Shown here in pieces: positions 8,227 through 16,269 of a stretch of 53,004 bases of DNA; the first letter of the stretch is position 1; every line of letters begins with the position of its first letter. The notes beneath the pieces are model-generated. The model made no database searches and was not told the DNA's origin. It was given only the letters and a program-made list of their open reading frames with translations. The stretch covers positions 1 to 53,004 of the forward strand of contig NZ_BAFS01000210.1 in assembly GCF_000308415.1 (NCBI RefSeq), given 5' to 3'. The stretch is from Nocardia asiatica NBRC 100129. GTDB lineage: Bacteria > Actinomycetota > Actinomycetes > Mycobacteriales > Mycobacteriaceae. A program made the position numbers and the translations under genes.

Positions 8227-8586
8227 ATGCCCAAGACGTTGCCCGTGATCGACATGTCGGCCCCGGTCTGCTGCCCCCCGGTCGCGGCCGGGCCGGTCGA
8301 TGACGCCGCCGCGCTGGAAGTGGCGTTGCGGTTGAAGGCGATCGCCGATCCGGTGCGGGTCAAGCTGTTGTCACTGCTGTTGACCAGCGCACCCGGCGAG
8401 GAGAACGGCGGCGATCTCGCCGCGGCGGTGGGGCTGGCGGAATCGACGGTCAGCCATCACCTCGGCCAGCTCCGCAAGGCCGGGCTGGTGGAGTCCGAAC
8501 GTCGCGGCATGAACACCTTCCACCGCGCCCGCCGCGACGCCCTGGCGGCTCTCTGTGTAGTGCTGGACCCGAACTGCTGCCGTTGA
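8227..8586 (+). CDS. arsR: ArsR family metalloregulator
   Basis: This reads as 119 residues from an ATG at 8227. The winged helix is clear: LRLKAIADPVRVKLLSLL, ESTVSHHLGQLRKAGLVESE and RRGMNTFHRARRDAL. Cysteines are at 15 and 16 (VCCPP), 110, and the C-terminal pair at 117-118 (PNCCR). Cys15-Cys16 coincide with positions used by the Corynebacterium ArsR type, but that type's third cysteine near residue 55 is absent here. The C-terminal pair may complete the As(III)/Sb(III) site. It represses arsI and itself through the two operators upstream; no good Shine-Dalgarno sequence is visible, so translation may be leaderless or nearly so. Confidence 0.88.
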   Translation: MPKTLPVIDMSAPVCCPPVAAGPVDDAAALEVALRLKAIADPVRVKLLSLLLTSAPGEENGGDLAAAVGLAESTVSHHLGQLRKAGLVESERRGMNTFHRARRDALAALCVVLDPNCCR

Positions 8587-8610
8587 GCACCCTGATCGAC
8601 GGCACACGGG

Positions 8611-8922
8611 TCAAGGGTCCGTGGCAGTGTGCTGAGCGGCGAGAAACGCGACCAAGAGGTCGAGGACCGACAGCTCGTCGACGGCGGGCACGTTGTCGAT
8701 GAGCGAATCGAGGATCGGGGCGGTGTAGAGGCGGCCGGCATCGGGGCCTGCCGTGGTTCGGGCGCTGGCGATCAGTTCGTAGAGCACGACCGCCAGCACG
8801 CGGGCGCGTCGGCTGCGGGGCCGGCGCTGCGCGGGGGCGGCATCCCTCAGGGCCGCGTCGACGGCGGTGATCACTTCGGTGAGTACGGCGATCTCGGCTT
8901 CGGCGCGGTCGTCGTAGGTCAT
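8611..8922 (-). CDS. Small helical protein, copy B of the duplicated module
   Basis: This reads as 103 residues from an ATG at 8922 that overlaps the TGA of the Cys-rich gene (ATGA). It aligns with copy A at 2486-2800 over nearly its full length, including ELI-SART, GRLY-AP-LD and IDN-P-A-DE-LDLL. The start is fixed by the overlap and the alignment (MTYDD matches MNGDQ). It converges on arsR with a 24-bp gap. No known family; conserved pairing with the Cys-rich protein is the only functional clue. Confidence 0.72.
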   Translation of the reverse strand: MTYDDRAEAEIAVLTEVITAVDAALRDAAPAQRRPRSRRARVLAVVLYELIASARTTAGPDAGRLYTAPILDSLIDNVPAVDELSVLDLLVAFLAAQHTATDP

Positions 8923-9239
8923 GCCGACGTCTGCGCATCGCGATGTCGGGAACCGGTGCGGTCGTCGACGATGTGGATGCCTGCCCATGGGCAGACGCCG
9001 GGCCGCTCGGAGGGGCCGGTGTGTGCTGCGATCCTGCCGTTGACCACCGAGACGAAAGCGTCGGCGCAGTGCCGGGACGGGCATTGCACGGCGCGCAGTT
9101 CGCCGGTGTCCGGATCGAACTTCGCCGCACCGCAATGTGATACGGCGATCCACGGTTCACATTCCGGTCCGCAGCCCCGGTGCGCATGCCGGTGGTCACG
9201 GCGGGAGAACGGAGTGTCCCCGTACGGGGTGTGCTGCAC
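8919..9239 (-). CDS. Small Cys-rich (probable zinc-binding) protein, copy B
   Basis: This reads as 106 residues from a GTG at 9239, with GAGGA 7 nt upstream; the open frame extends further but without a ribosome site. It shares CGxxCxPW, CPSxxC, VVNGRxA and CPW with copy A, while the first 25 residues are His/Arg-rich and unlike copy A. It is translationally coupled to the helical gene and divergent from the XRE-TPR regulator at 9473 across 233 bp. That gap holds no gene and no remnant of the 162-residue protein found in copy A. Confidence 0.72.
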   Translation of the reverse strand: MQHTPYGDTPFSRRDHRHAHRGCGPECEPWIAVSHCGAAKFDPDTGELRAVQCPSRHCADAFVSVVNGRIAAHTGPSERPGVCPWAGIHIVDDRTGSRHRDAQTSA

Positions 9240-9472
9240 GGTTGGTTCCTCGCGGTCGTCGGTCGACCCGGAACCGGGGCGAGACGCCACCCGTCCCTTG
9301 CGTCGTGCACGATTCGGATGTTCCCTCGCACAGGAGTTCGGTTGTGCGACAGGGTTTCCCGGTTCCGGGTACGGATACCAGGGTGCCGGTGCAAAATGCC
9401 TGGTGGAAGGTAACGGACACGCAGATTCGAGCAATCGGCAGCAATGACCGTCCGGCAGGGTAAGGGGGCACC

Positions 9473-10666
9473 GTGGCAGATGTGACGATGTGGACCGGCG
9501 CGGATGTGAAGACGCTCCGGGACGCGTGCAGGTTGACCCAGAGCGAACTCGCTGAGCTGCTGCGTTGTGCGCAGCGGACGGTCAGCTTCTGGGAGAGCCG
9601 GCCGTACCGCCGGGTGAGTATCAGCCACCAAGCACGGCTGGACAGGGTACTCAAAGATGCGGACCATGGGGCGCACAGGCGTTTCCGGGCGTTGATTGGA
9701 GAACTTGACGTGAACCGGCGCGACTTCATCGCCGCCACCGGCGCGGTCATCGGCACGGCGACAACGAACAACAGTGGTTCTCCGACCGTCACGTCGGATG
9801 CGATCGGGCATCTGCGCGACACCGTCCACTCCGCACAGCTACTGGACGATCAGCTCGGTTCGGATGCCGCCCGTCCGATCGTCGAAGCCCAAGCGCGAAC
9901 GTGCGCGGCGCTGCTGCGCGACTGCCCGGCGAGCTTGCGGCCCGCGCTGCACTCGTTGACCGGCGAGGCCATGGCCAGCAGTGCGTGGTCGGCGTGGGAC
10001 CAGGGCGACCTGAACCGAGCGGAAACCCTGTTCCGCACCGCCCACGAGCACGCGGAAGAGTCCGGCGACATCGACATCGCGACCGGCATTCTCTGCCACC
10101 GCACCCAATTGGCGGTTCAGCTGCGCGACTTCCGAGACGCCGCCACGATCGCGGACGGGATGCTGCGACTGCCCGTGCGGGACCGTCGGGTCGACGACTT
10201 CAGAAAGCTGTGCGCGGCGCAGGCGTTCGCCTCCGATGGACGGAAGGTCGACGCGTGGCGACAGCTGATCCAGGTGAGCGACGAGTTCACCGAGCAGACG
10301 ACGCCGGACGAGTCGTACTGCTACTACCAGAGCGCGTGGACCACGAGCGCCATGACCGCCCGCTGCCTGGAAACGTGCGGCGAATCGGACGCGGCGGCCG
10401 ACACGATCGAAGCTGCGCTGGGACTCATTCCCCGCCACGCGACCCGCGACCGGGCCCTGTGGAACCTCAGCCTCGCCCAACTGACGGTCACGCGGGATAT
10501 CGACCGTGCGTGCGAAGCCGCCCGGCGTGCCCTGGCCCTGGCCGCGCGGAATACCTCGCCCCGGCTGCGGCAGGCGTACGCGCAGACCAGGGCGAGTTTC
10601 GAGCCGTGGGCTACGGCGCGACCGGTCCGGGATCTGGACGCGTACGCGGCGATGGTCTTGGCGTAG
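9473..10666 (+). CDS. XRE-TPR transcriptional regulator, module B
   Basis: This reads as 397 residues from a GTG at 9473 with AGGGGG close upstream; the GTG three codons later is an alternative. The start MADVTMWTGADV matches MIVTRWTGVEV of the broken regulator at 3834, so the two are paralogues in the same position relative to their modules. The HTH covers residues 12-50 (RLTQSELAELLRCAQRTVSFWE). An NRRDFIAATGAVIG segment follows at about 81-94, then TPR-like helices. It is intact, in contrast to the copy at 3834. A role in controlling the divergent Cys-rich/helical pair is inferred from layout. Confidence 0.8.
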   Translation: MADVTMWTGADVKTLRDACRLTQSELAELLRCAQRTVSFWESRPYRRVSISHQARLDRVLKDADHGAHRRFRALIGELDVNRRDFIAATGAVIGTATTNNSGSPTVTSDAIGHLRDTVHSAQLLDDQLGSDAARPIVEAQARTCAALLRDCPASLRPALHSLTGEAMASSAWSAWDQGDLNRAETLFRTAHEHAEESGDIDIATGILCHRTQLAVQLRDFRDAATIADGMLRLPVRDRRVDDFRKLCAAQAFASDGRKVDAWRQLIQVSDEFTEQTTPDESYCYYQSAWTTSAMTARCLETCGESDAAADTIEAALGLIPRHATRDRALWNLSLAQLTVTRDIDRACEAARRALALAARNTSPRLRQAYAQTRASFEPWATARPVRDLDAYAAMVLA

Positions 10667-10801
10667 ACGACCTCGGGCTGTTTGTCCGCGGTGGACCCGG
10701 GTATGCGATTGATGTCCCGAGTCGCCCCCAAGGGAGCGCTTGTCAACCGAAAGACGCCCGTCCGCGCGATCGGTGCGGGTGGGCGAGGAAAGGGGTAGCA
10801 A

Positions 10802-11407
10802 GTGAGCACAATGGCCGCCACGGTGGACGTCGACGTTCCGGTTCGCACCGCCTACAACCAGTGGACGCAGTTCGAGTCGTTTCCGCAGTTCATGGAGGGT
10901 GTCGAAGCGGTAGACCAGCTCGACGACCGGCACACGCACTGGCGTGTCCATGTCGGCCCGTCGACGCGGGAGTTCGACGCGACGATCACCGAACAGCATC
11001 CCGACGAACGGATCGCCTGGAAGTCCGACAGCGGACCCAACCACGCGGGGGTTGTCACCTTCCATCGGCTCGACGACACCCATACCAGGGTCACCGCGCA
11101 GATGGATGTCGACCCCGAAGGGTTCGTGGAGAACGTCGCCGACAAGCTCGGCGTACTGAAGCACCGGGTGAGCGGTGACCTGGAACGCTTCAAGCACTTC
11201 GTCGAGGAACGAGGTCACGAAACGGGCGCGTGGCGCGGCGACATTCCGCGTCCGGATGCCCGCGACACCGCCACAGAGCGCGGCGGGGCTCCCCGCCCCG
11301 GCGGAACCGGCGCCATGCCCGGCGAGACTCCTCGCCCCGGTGGGGTCGGTGGAACCGGCCTCCCCGGCGAAGGCGGCACCTTCCCGGGCGGAACCACCCG
11401 CCCCTGA
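10802..11407 (+). CDS. SRPBCC-fold (polyketide cyclase/dehydrase type) protein with Gly/Pro tail
   Basis: This reads as 201 residues from a GTG at 10802 with GAAAGGGG upstream. Residues 1-140 are a START-like SRPBCC domain (VDVDVPVRTAYNQWTQFESF, FPQFMEGVE, WRVHV, RVTAQMDVDPEG), a fold that binds hydrophobic ligands in a deep cavity. The last 55 residues are a low-complexity Gly/Pro/Arg tail (PRPGG repeats) without known function. Similar proteins are common in actinobacteria as ligand or lipid binders and are not necessarily tied to polyketides. It is followed by a perfect 30-bp palindrome that is probably its terminator. Confidence 0.8.
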   Translation: MSTMAATVDVDVPVRTAYNQWTQFESFPQFMEGVEAVDQLDDRHTHWRVHVGPSTREFDATITEQHPDERIAWKSDSGPNHAGVVTFHRLDDTHTRVTAQMDVDPEGFVENVADKLGVLKHRVSGDLERFKHFVEERGHETGAWRGDIPRPDARDTATERGGAPRPGGTGAMPGETPRPGGVGGTGLPGEGGTFPGGTTRP

Positions 11408-11427
11408 CGCCTGAGCCGCGCGACAAC

Positions 11428-11457
11428 CAGCGCCCCCTGGAATTCCAGGGGGCGCTG
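11428..11457. terminator. Perfect 30-bp palindromic hairpin
   Basis: Positions 11428-11457 read identically on both strands: a 13-bp arm starting CAGCGCCCCCTGG and a central AATT. It lies 20 bp after the SRPBCC stop and merges into the 23-bp repeat array. A transcription terminator is the simplest reading. Confidence 0.65.
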
Positions 11458-11650
11458 CCCGTGTCGGAGAGAAGGCGCTGTTCGTGTCGAACAGAGTCGC
11501 CGCCCGTGTCGAACAGGGTCCGCTGCCCGTCTCGGAGAGTAGCCGCTGCCCGTGCCGAACCGAGGTCGCTGTCCGTGCCGAACAGGGTCCGCTACCCGTC
11601 GAACAGGGGCGGCTATCCGTCTCGAACAGGGGCGCTGCCCGGATCAGACG
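11454..11650. repeat. Degenerate tandem repeat with a 23-bp period
   Basis: Nine units begin with GCTG/GCTA/GCCG at 11454, 11477, 11499, 11522, 11545, 11568, 11591, 11612 and 11634, so steps are 23, 22, 23, 23, 23, 23, 21 and 22. The consensus unit is close to GCTGCCCGTGTCGAACAGGG plus three bases. The period is not a multiple of three and there are no spacers, so it is neither coding nor CRISPR. It fills the gap between two convergent genes. Confidence 0.8.
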
Positions 11651-11895
11651 GTGTCCGGCCCCTCGTCGGCCTGGTCGGCCGGGTGCGGTTCGGGCACCTG
11701 GACCGGACGCAGCAGCGCCCAGGCCACGAACACGACGGCCACCACGCCCATGGCGAGCCCGGCCCACAGGTTCACGTTGACGCCGCCGGTCTTGGCCTGC
11801 TGGGCCGCGGTGTCGTCCACCAGTCCGGTGACGACGAGCACGATGCCGTAGCAGCCGAGCAACGCGCCGACGATGGTGCGGATATCGAAAAGCAT
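11644..11895 (-). CDS. Small two-helix membrane protein next to the symporter
   Basis: This reads as 83 residues from an ATG at 11895. Two hydrophobic segments are predicted at about 8-26 and 44-62 (VGALLGCYGIVLVVTGL and WAGLAMGVVAVVFVAWALL), with a charged tail (PADQADEGPD). It begins 12 bp after the symporter stop and is the last gene of a leftward operon. A role as accessory subunit of the symporter is inferred from position only. The 23-bp repeat array lies just past its end. Confidence 0.7.
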   Translation of the reverse strand: MLFDIRTIVGALLGCYGIVLVVTGLVDDTAAQQAKTGGVNVNLWAGLAMGVVAVVFVAWALLRPVQVPEPHPADQADEGPDTV

Positions 11896-11907
11896 TGCGA
11901 CGACTCC

Positions 11908-13671
11908 CTATCCGACGAGAATGTTGAGTGCGATCACGAGCACGAGCGCGATGCCCGCCAGCAGGACCGGACGCTGGTACCAGGGCAGCGTGTCGGCCTC
12001 CGGATCGGTGCGCACTTCCTTCGGCGTCTCCGAGTACACCAGCCCGACCAGTTCCGCCGCCGGTTTCGGCTGGGTCACCTGGGTGACCGCGACACTGACC
12101 ACGATGTCGACCACGAACGCCACGCCGGCGGCGACGAAACTCGCGCCCTGGCCGGACAGTTCGAACACTTCCATCTCGTGCAGGATGAAAACGAGGATCG
12201 CCGAACCGGTTCCGCAGACCAAACCCATCCAGCCCGCGGCCGGCGTCATCCGTTTCCAGAACATGCCGAGGATGAACGTGGCGAACAGCGGCGCGTTGAA
12301 GAAGCTGAACAGGGTTTGCAGGTAGTCCATCATGTTGCTGAAGCCGGAGGCGATGAACGCGGTGAAGATCGCGGCCACGGTCGCCCCGATGGTGGCCAGC
12401 CGGCCCACGCCCAGGTAGTAGCCGTCCGGGCGGTCGCGCCGGACGTACTGCTGCCACAGGTCGTAGCTGAACACCGTGTTGAATGCGGAGATGTTGGCCG
12501 CCATGCCCGCCATGAACGCCGCGAGCAGACCGGCCAGCCCCACCCCGAGCAGGCCGTTGGGCAGCACGTCTTTCATCAGGTACAGCAGCGCCTGGTTGTA
12601 GGTGGTGTCGCTCTCGTATTCCGGGTTCGCGGTGACTGCCGCCTTGTACTCCGCCATCTGCGGCACCAGCACGGCGCTGATCATGCCGGGGATCACCACG
12701 ATCAGCGGGATGAACATTTTCGGGTAGGCGCCGATGATCGGGGTGCGCCGCGCCGCCGCGATGGAGTGCGTGGCCATCGCGCGCTGCACTTCGACGAAGT
12801 TGGTGGTCCAGTACCCGAACGAGAGCACGAATCCGAGCCCGAACACGATGCCGAGGATCGACAGGAAGTCGTTGCCGAACCCGCTGAGGGCGTTACCCGG
12901 CCAGGATTCCAGCTGTTGCGAACCGCCGGGTGACGCGCCGATCTTCTCCTGCAGACCGTCCCAGCCCCCGATCTTGTGCAGGCCGACCAGGGTGAGCGGC
13001 AGCAGCGCGGCCACGATCACGAAGAACTGGAGCACCTCGTTGTAGATCGCGGCCGAGAGGCCGCCGAGGGTGATGTAGGACAGCACGATCACGGCGGCCA
13101 CGATCACCGACACCCACAGCGGCCAGCCCAGCAGCACGTTCAGGATGGAGCCGAGCAGATACAGGTTGACCCCGGCGATGAGGATCTGAGCGACGGCGAA
13201 GCTCAGCGCGTTCACCAGATGGGCGCCGGTGCCGAAGCGGCGGCGCATGAACTCGGGCACGCTGCGCACCTTGGAGCCGTAGTAGAACGGCATCATCACC
13301 ACGCCGAGGAACAGCATGGCCGGTATCGCGCCGATCCAGAAGTAGTGGAAGGTGGGGAACCCGTACTCCGCGCCGTTGGCGGACATGCCCATGATCTCCA
13401 CCGCGCCGAGGTTCGCGGAGATGAACGCCAGACCGGTCACCCAGGCGGGCAGCGAGCGTCCGGAGAGGAAGAAATCGATGCTGGAGGACACGCGCTGTCT
13501 GGCCAGCAGACCGATGCCGATGACGAACACGAAATACAGGGCGACCAGCGCGTAGTCGACCGGCTGCGCGTCCAGCCGGAGGGTCTCGGCGGCCAGCGGA
13601 TGCGGGGGCGGGGCGGCCAGGGGGGAGACGATCGGCACGGCGGCGAGAACGGATGGAGCGGCGAGCGGCAC
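11908..13671 (-). CDS. Sodium:solute symporter (SSS family), probably for galactose
   Basis: This reads as 587 residues from a GTG at 13671 with a perfect AGGAGG six bases before it. The SSS fold is evident from about 13-14 hydrophobic helices, with IDFFLSGRSLPAWVTGLAF, SANLGAVEIMGMSANGAEYG and GLAGLLAAFMAGMAANISAF in the usual order. The N-terminal 40 residues are a Pro/Ala-rich extension before the first helix. The family moves sugars or other solutes with sodium across the cytoplasmic membrane. Placement right after galK suggests a hexose, probably galactose. The 172-bp gap after galK may hold a second promoter. Confidence 0.88.
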   Translation of the reverse strand: MPLAAPSVLAAVPIVSPLAAPPPHPLAAETLRLDAQPVDYALVALYFVFVIGIGLLARQRVSSSIDFFLSGRSLPAWVTGLAFISANLGAVEIMGMSANGAEYGFPTFHYFWIGAIPAMLFLGVVMMPFYYGSKVRSVPEFMRRRFGTGAHLVNALSFAVAQILIAGVNLYLLGSILNVLLGWPLWVSVIVAAVIVLSYITLGGLSAAIYNEVLQFFVIVAALLPLTLVGLHKIGGWDGLQEKIGASPGGSQQLESWPGNALSGFGNDFLSILGIVFGLGFVLSFGYWTTNFVEVQRAMATHSIAAARRTPIIGAYPKMFIPLIVVIPGMISAVLVPQMAEYKAAVTANPEYESDTTYNQALLYLMKDVLPNGLLGVGLAGLLAAFMAGMAANISAFNTVFSYDLWQQYVRRDRPDGYYLGVGRLATIGATVAAIFTAFIASGFSNMMDYLQTLFSFFNAPLFATFILGMFWKRMTPAAGWMGLVCGTGSAILVFILHEMEVFELSGQGASFVAAGVAFVVDIVVSVAVTQVTQPKPAAELVGLVYSETPKEVRTDPEADTLPWYQRPVLLAGIALVLVIALNILVG

Positions 13672-13843
13672 AGCGTTCCTCCTGGCGGTGAAACCGGGGC
13701 GGCGAGCGAGATCGTGCGTCGTGCTGGTTGTGCCCGGCGCGCACGACCTCCTCGTCGCCCGCCGAATGGTGTCGGCTGAACATACTCTGCGCGATCGGGC
13801 GGCACCGGCGTGGCACATTCGCCCACAAATTCTGGACGGTCGC

Positions 13844-14971
13844 TCAGTCGATTCGGCGCGCTCCGGCGGCGGGAACGACGACGAACGTGCGCGGCTCGGC
13901 GAAACCCGCTCGCGCGAAACGCCGTCGCACCGACTCCACCACGGTCGGCGTGCGGTCGCGGTCGACCAGCGCGATGACGCTCCCGCCGAATCCGCCGCCG
14001 ACCATCCGCGCGCCGTGCGCTCCCGCCGCCAGCGCGGCATCCACGGCGGCGTCCAGGGCCGGAGTGGACACCTCGAAATCGTCCCGCAGCGAAACGTGCC
14101 CCGCGGTCAGCAACGGGCCGATCTCGCGGGGGTCGATGCCCTCTCGCAATTTTTCGGCAACCGCGAGAACCCTGGCGTTCTCGGTCACCACGTGCCTGGC
14201 GCGGCGGCGCAGCACGCCGTCGGCGATCCGGTCGGCATCCGCCGCGGACGTCACCTCGCGCAAAGTGGCGACGCCGAGCGCCGCGGCCGCCGCCGCACAT
14301 TGATCGCGCCGCTCGGCGTAGCGGCCGTCGACCAGTTCGTGCGGCTGCCCCGTATCGATCACCAGCAGTTCGAGGCCGAAAGCGGCGAGGTCGAAGGGGA
14401 TCTGCTCGTGCCCGGCGCCGCGCGGCGCAGTGGTGTCGGCGGCGAACGCGCGCACGTCCAGCAGCAGCGCGTGCCCAGCCGTGCACAGCATCGCGGCCGA
14501 TTGGTCGAGCAGGCCGGTCGGAGCGCCGACGTAGTCGTTCTCGGCGGCGCGGGCCATGTCGATCAGGGCGCGGTCGGTCACCTCGGGTGCGAACAGATCA
14601 CGCAGCGCGACGGCCACGGCACACGACAGCGCCGCCGAGGACGACAGCCCCGCGCCGATCGGCACCGCGCCGTCGAGGTCGAGATCCACGCCGGGAATCC
14701 GATGACCGCGCCGGGTGAACTCGGCGACCACGCCGAGCGGATAGCGCGCCCACCCGGGCACCCGCGCCCGCTGCCGGGCCAGATCGCGCACCGCGACGAG
14801 CACCGGGTCGCCGGGCCGTTGCCGCGAGCCGACCCGCGCCAGCCCGTCCGTGCACGCGGCCGCCGTACACCGCACTACCAGCGGCAACGCGATCGGCAGG
14901 ACGTAGCCGTCGTTGTAGTCGGTGTGCTCACCGATGATATTGACCCGCCCCGGCGCCACCCATGTCCGCAC
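13844..14971 (-). CDS. galK: Galactokinase
   Basis: This reads as 375 residues from an ATG at 14971. It has the three GHMP-kinase signatures: GRVNIIGEHTDYNDGYVLP at the N-terminus, the ATP loop PIGAGLSSSAALSCA, and GARMVGGGFGGSVIAL near the C-terminus. The enzyme phosphorylates galactose at C1 in the Leloir pathway. galT and galE are not in this window. It is the first gene of the leftward galK - symporter - small membrane protein operon and is divergent from the arginine decarboxylase gene across 165 bp. Confidence 0.93.
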   Translation of the reverse strand: MRTWVAPGRVNIIGEHTDYNDGYVLPIALPLVVRCTAAACTDGLARVGSRQRPGDPVLVAVRDLARQRARVPGWARYPLGVVAEFTRRGHRIPGVDLDLDGAVPIGAGLSSSAALSCAVAVALRDLFAPEVTDRALIDMARAAENDYVGAPTGLLDQSAAMLCTAGHALLLDVRAFAADTTAPRGAGHEQIPFDLAAFGLELLVIDTGQPHELVDGRYAERRDQCAAAAAALGVATLREVTSAADADRIADGVLRRRARHVVTENARVLAVAEKLREGIDPREIGPLLTAGHVSLRDDFEVSTPALDAAVDAALAAGAHGARMVGGGFGGSVIALVDRDRTPTVVESVRRRFARAGFAEPRTFVVVPAAGARRID

Positions 14972-15136
14972 GCTCGTTCCTCGCTGTTCTCCTCGGTCGT
15001 GTCAGGGTACGAGACACGCCGCACGAGCAGTGGTTTCGGCGCGCTTGGGTGCGCGATCGCGGTTCGTGACGCACAGTCGATTTCGACGCAAGACCGGCCT
15101 GCAAATTCGGTGGCCGCGTCGGATCGGGAGGGCTTC

Positions 15137-15706
15137 ATGATGCACGACGCCGCACGCGGCGACTTACGCGCGCGGTCGCGCCCGGATCGGCTGCGGCCAC
15201 CGCTGGATCGGCCGCTCCCGGCGCCGCTGACCATCGAGATCGGCGCGGCGACCGGAGCGGGACCGACCGCCATGTCGGCGTTCGACGCTGCGCTGCGCGA
15301 CCTCGGGGTGGGCGAGGCCAACTTGATCCGGTTGTCCTCGGTCATTCCGCCGCGCGCCACCGTCGAACGCATCGGGCGGGTGCGCAAGCCGATCCCCTGG
15401 GGCGACCGGCTCTACTGCGTGTACGCCGTGCGACACGCCTGCGGGCGGGGCGCGACCGCCGCGGCGGGCATCGGCTGGGCGCTGCGCGACGACGATTCCG
15501 GGGCAGGACTTTTCGTCGAGCACGAGGCCGAGACCACCGACGAGGTCACCGCGCTGATCCGGGCCAGTCTGGCGGACATGACCCGTCGCCGCGGCGACAG
15601 CTTCGGGCCGGTCCAGCTGTGCACCGCGACCGCCACCTCCGACGGCGACCCGGCTTGCGCGCTGGTCCTGGCGGCCTATCACACCATTCCGTGGGGTCCG
15701 CGATGA
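15137..15706 (+). CDS. Pyruvoyl-dependent arginine decarboxylase family protein
   Basis: This reads as 189 residues from an ATG at 15137 with GGGAGG five bases before it. The family core is present: LTIEIGAATGAGPTAMSAFD, then NLIRLSSVIPPRATV. The Ser67-Ser68 pair is at the position of self-cleavage that makes the pyruvoyl cofactor. The glycine-rich GIGWALRDDDSGAGLFVEHE follows. Members decarboxylate arginine to agmatine as alpha/beta subunit complexes. The N-terminal 28 residues are an Arg/Pro-rich extension. It overlaps the next gene by ATGA and forms an operon with a GNAT-like and a GGDEF gene. Substrate specificity cannot be read from sequence. Confidence 0.85.
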   Translation: MMHDAARGDLRARSRPDRLRPPLDRPLPAPLTIEIGAATGAGPTAMSAFDAALRDLGVGEANLIRLSSVIPPRATVERIGRVRKPIPWGDRLYCVYAVRHACGRGATAAAGIGWALRDDDSGAGLFVEHEAETTDEVTALIRASLADMTRRRGDSFGPVQLCTATATSDGDPACALVLAAYHTIPWGPR

Positions 15707-16269
15707 GCGAGATCTCCGTGACCGTCGAGGCGGCGATTCCGGAGGAACGGATCGCGATGTTCCACCGCCTCTACGAGGAGGCGTTCGGGCCGCTGCGCGC
15801 GAAGGCCATCGCACGCCAGGTGCTGCATCCCGACGAGTTCCGGGAGGAGATGATCGACCCCCGCGTGCAGAAGTACGTGGCGCACGCCCACGGCGAGCCG
15901 ATCGGCGTGACGACGCTGACTCGGCATCTGGAGACCGTGCCGTGGATCAGCCCGGACTATTTCGCGGCCCGTTATCCCGAACACGCGGCGCGTGCGGCGA
16001 TCTACTACGCGGGTTTCACCCTTGTTGCGCCAAGTGCCCGCCAAGGAGCCGCGTTCCATGCCATGATCAAATCAGTTGTCCATGTTTTGGTTGCCGAACG
16101 CGCGGCGGTCGGTTGGGACATCTGCTCGTACAACAACACTCGGTTCTCGTTCGCCGACAGTATTCGAGCGGTGCTCGACGAACAGGCGAACGTCGAAGTC
16201 GCGGTGGAGGATTCGCAGATCTACTACGCGGCCCGGTTCACCGGGGACGGAGCGACCAAGGGGGGCTGA
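15703..16269 (+). CDS. GNAT-like hypothetical protein
   Basis: This reads as 188 residues from an ATG at 15703 overlapping the decarboxylase stop (ATGA). The sequence has the general layout of an N-acetyltransferase (a front helix MFHRLYEEAFGPLRAKA, a mid strand YVAHAHGEPIGVTTL, and a later AFHAMIKSVVHVLVAE helix). The canonical acetyl-CoA loop Q/RxxGxG/A is not clear, so the assignment is weak. Coupling to arginine decarboxylase would suit acylation of agmatine or another amine, but that is a guess. It overlaps the GGDEF gene by one base (TGATG). Confidence 0.55.
   Translation: MSEISVTVEAAIPEERIAMFHRLYEEAFGPLRAKAIARQVLHPDEFREEMIDPRVQKYVAHAHGEPIGVTTLTRHLETVPWISPDYFAARYPEHAARAAIYYAGFTLVAPSARQGAAFHAMIKSVVHVLVAERAAVGWDICSYNNTRFSFADSIRAVLDEQANVEVAVEDSQIYYAARFTGDGATKGG

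Noticed and set aside
11454..11650. Possible CRISPR array
   Set aside because: Units are contiguous with no unique spacers and diverge gradually, and no cas genes are nearby.
9839..12457. 872-residue leftward open frame
   Set aside because: Runs antisense through the XRE and SRPBCC genes and the 23-bp repeats; low-complexity Arg/Gly sequence with no domain.
11230..12933. 567-residue rightward open frame
   Set aside because: Antisense to the symporter; His/Arg/Asp-rich shadow translation without any family motif.
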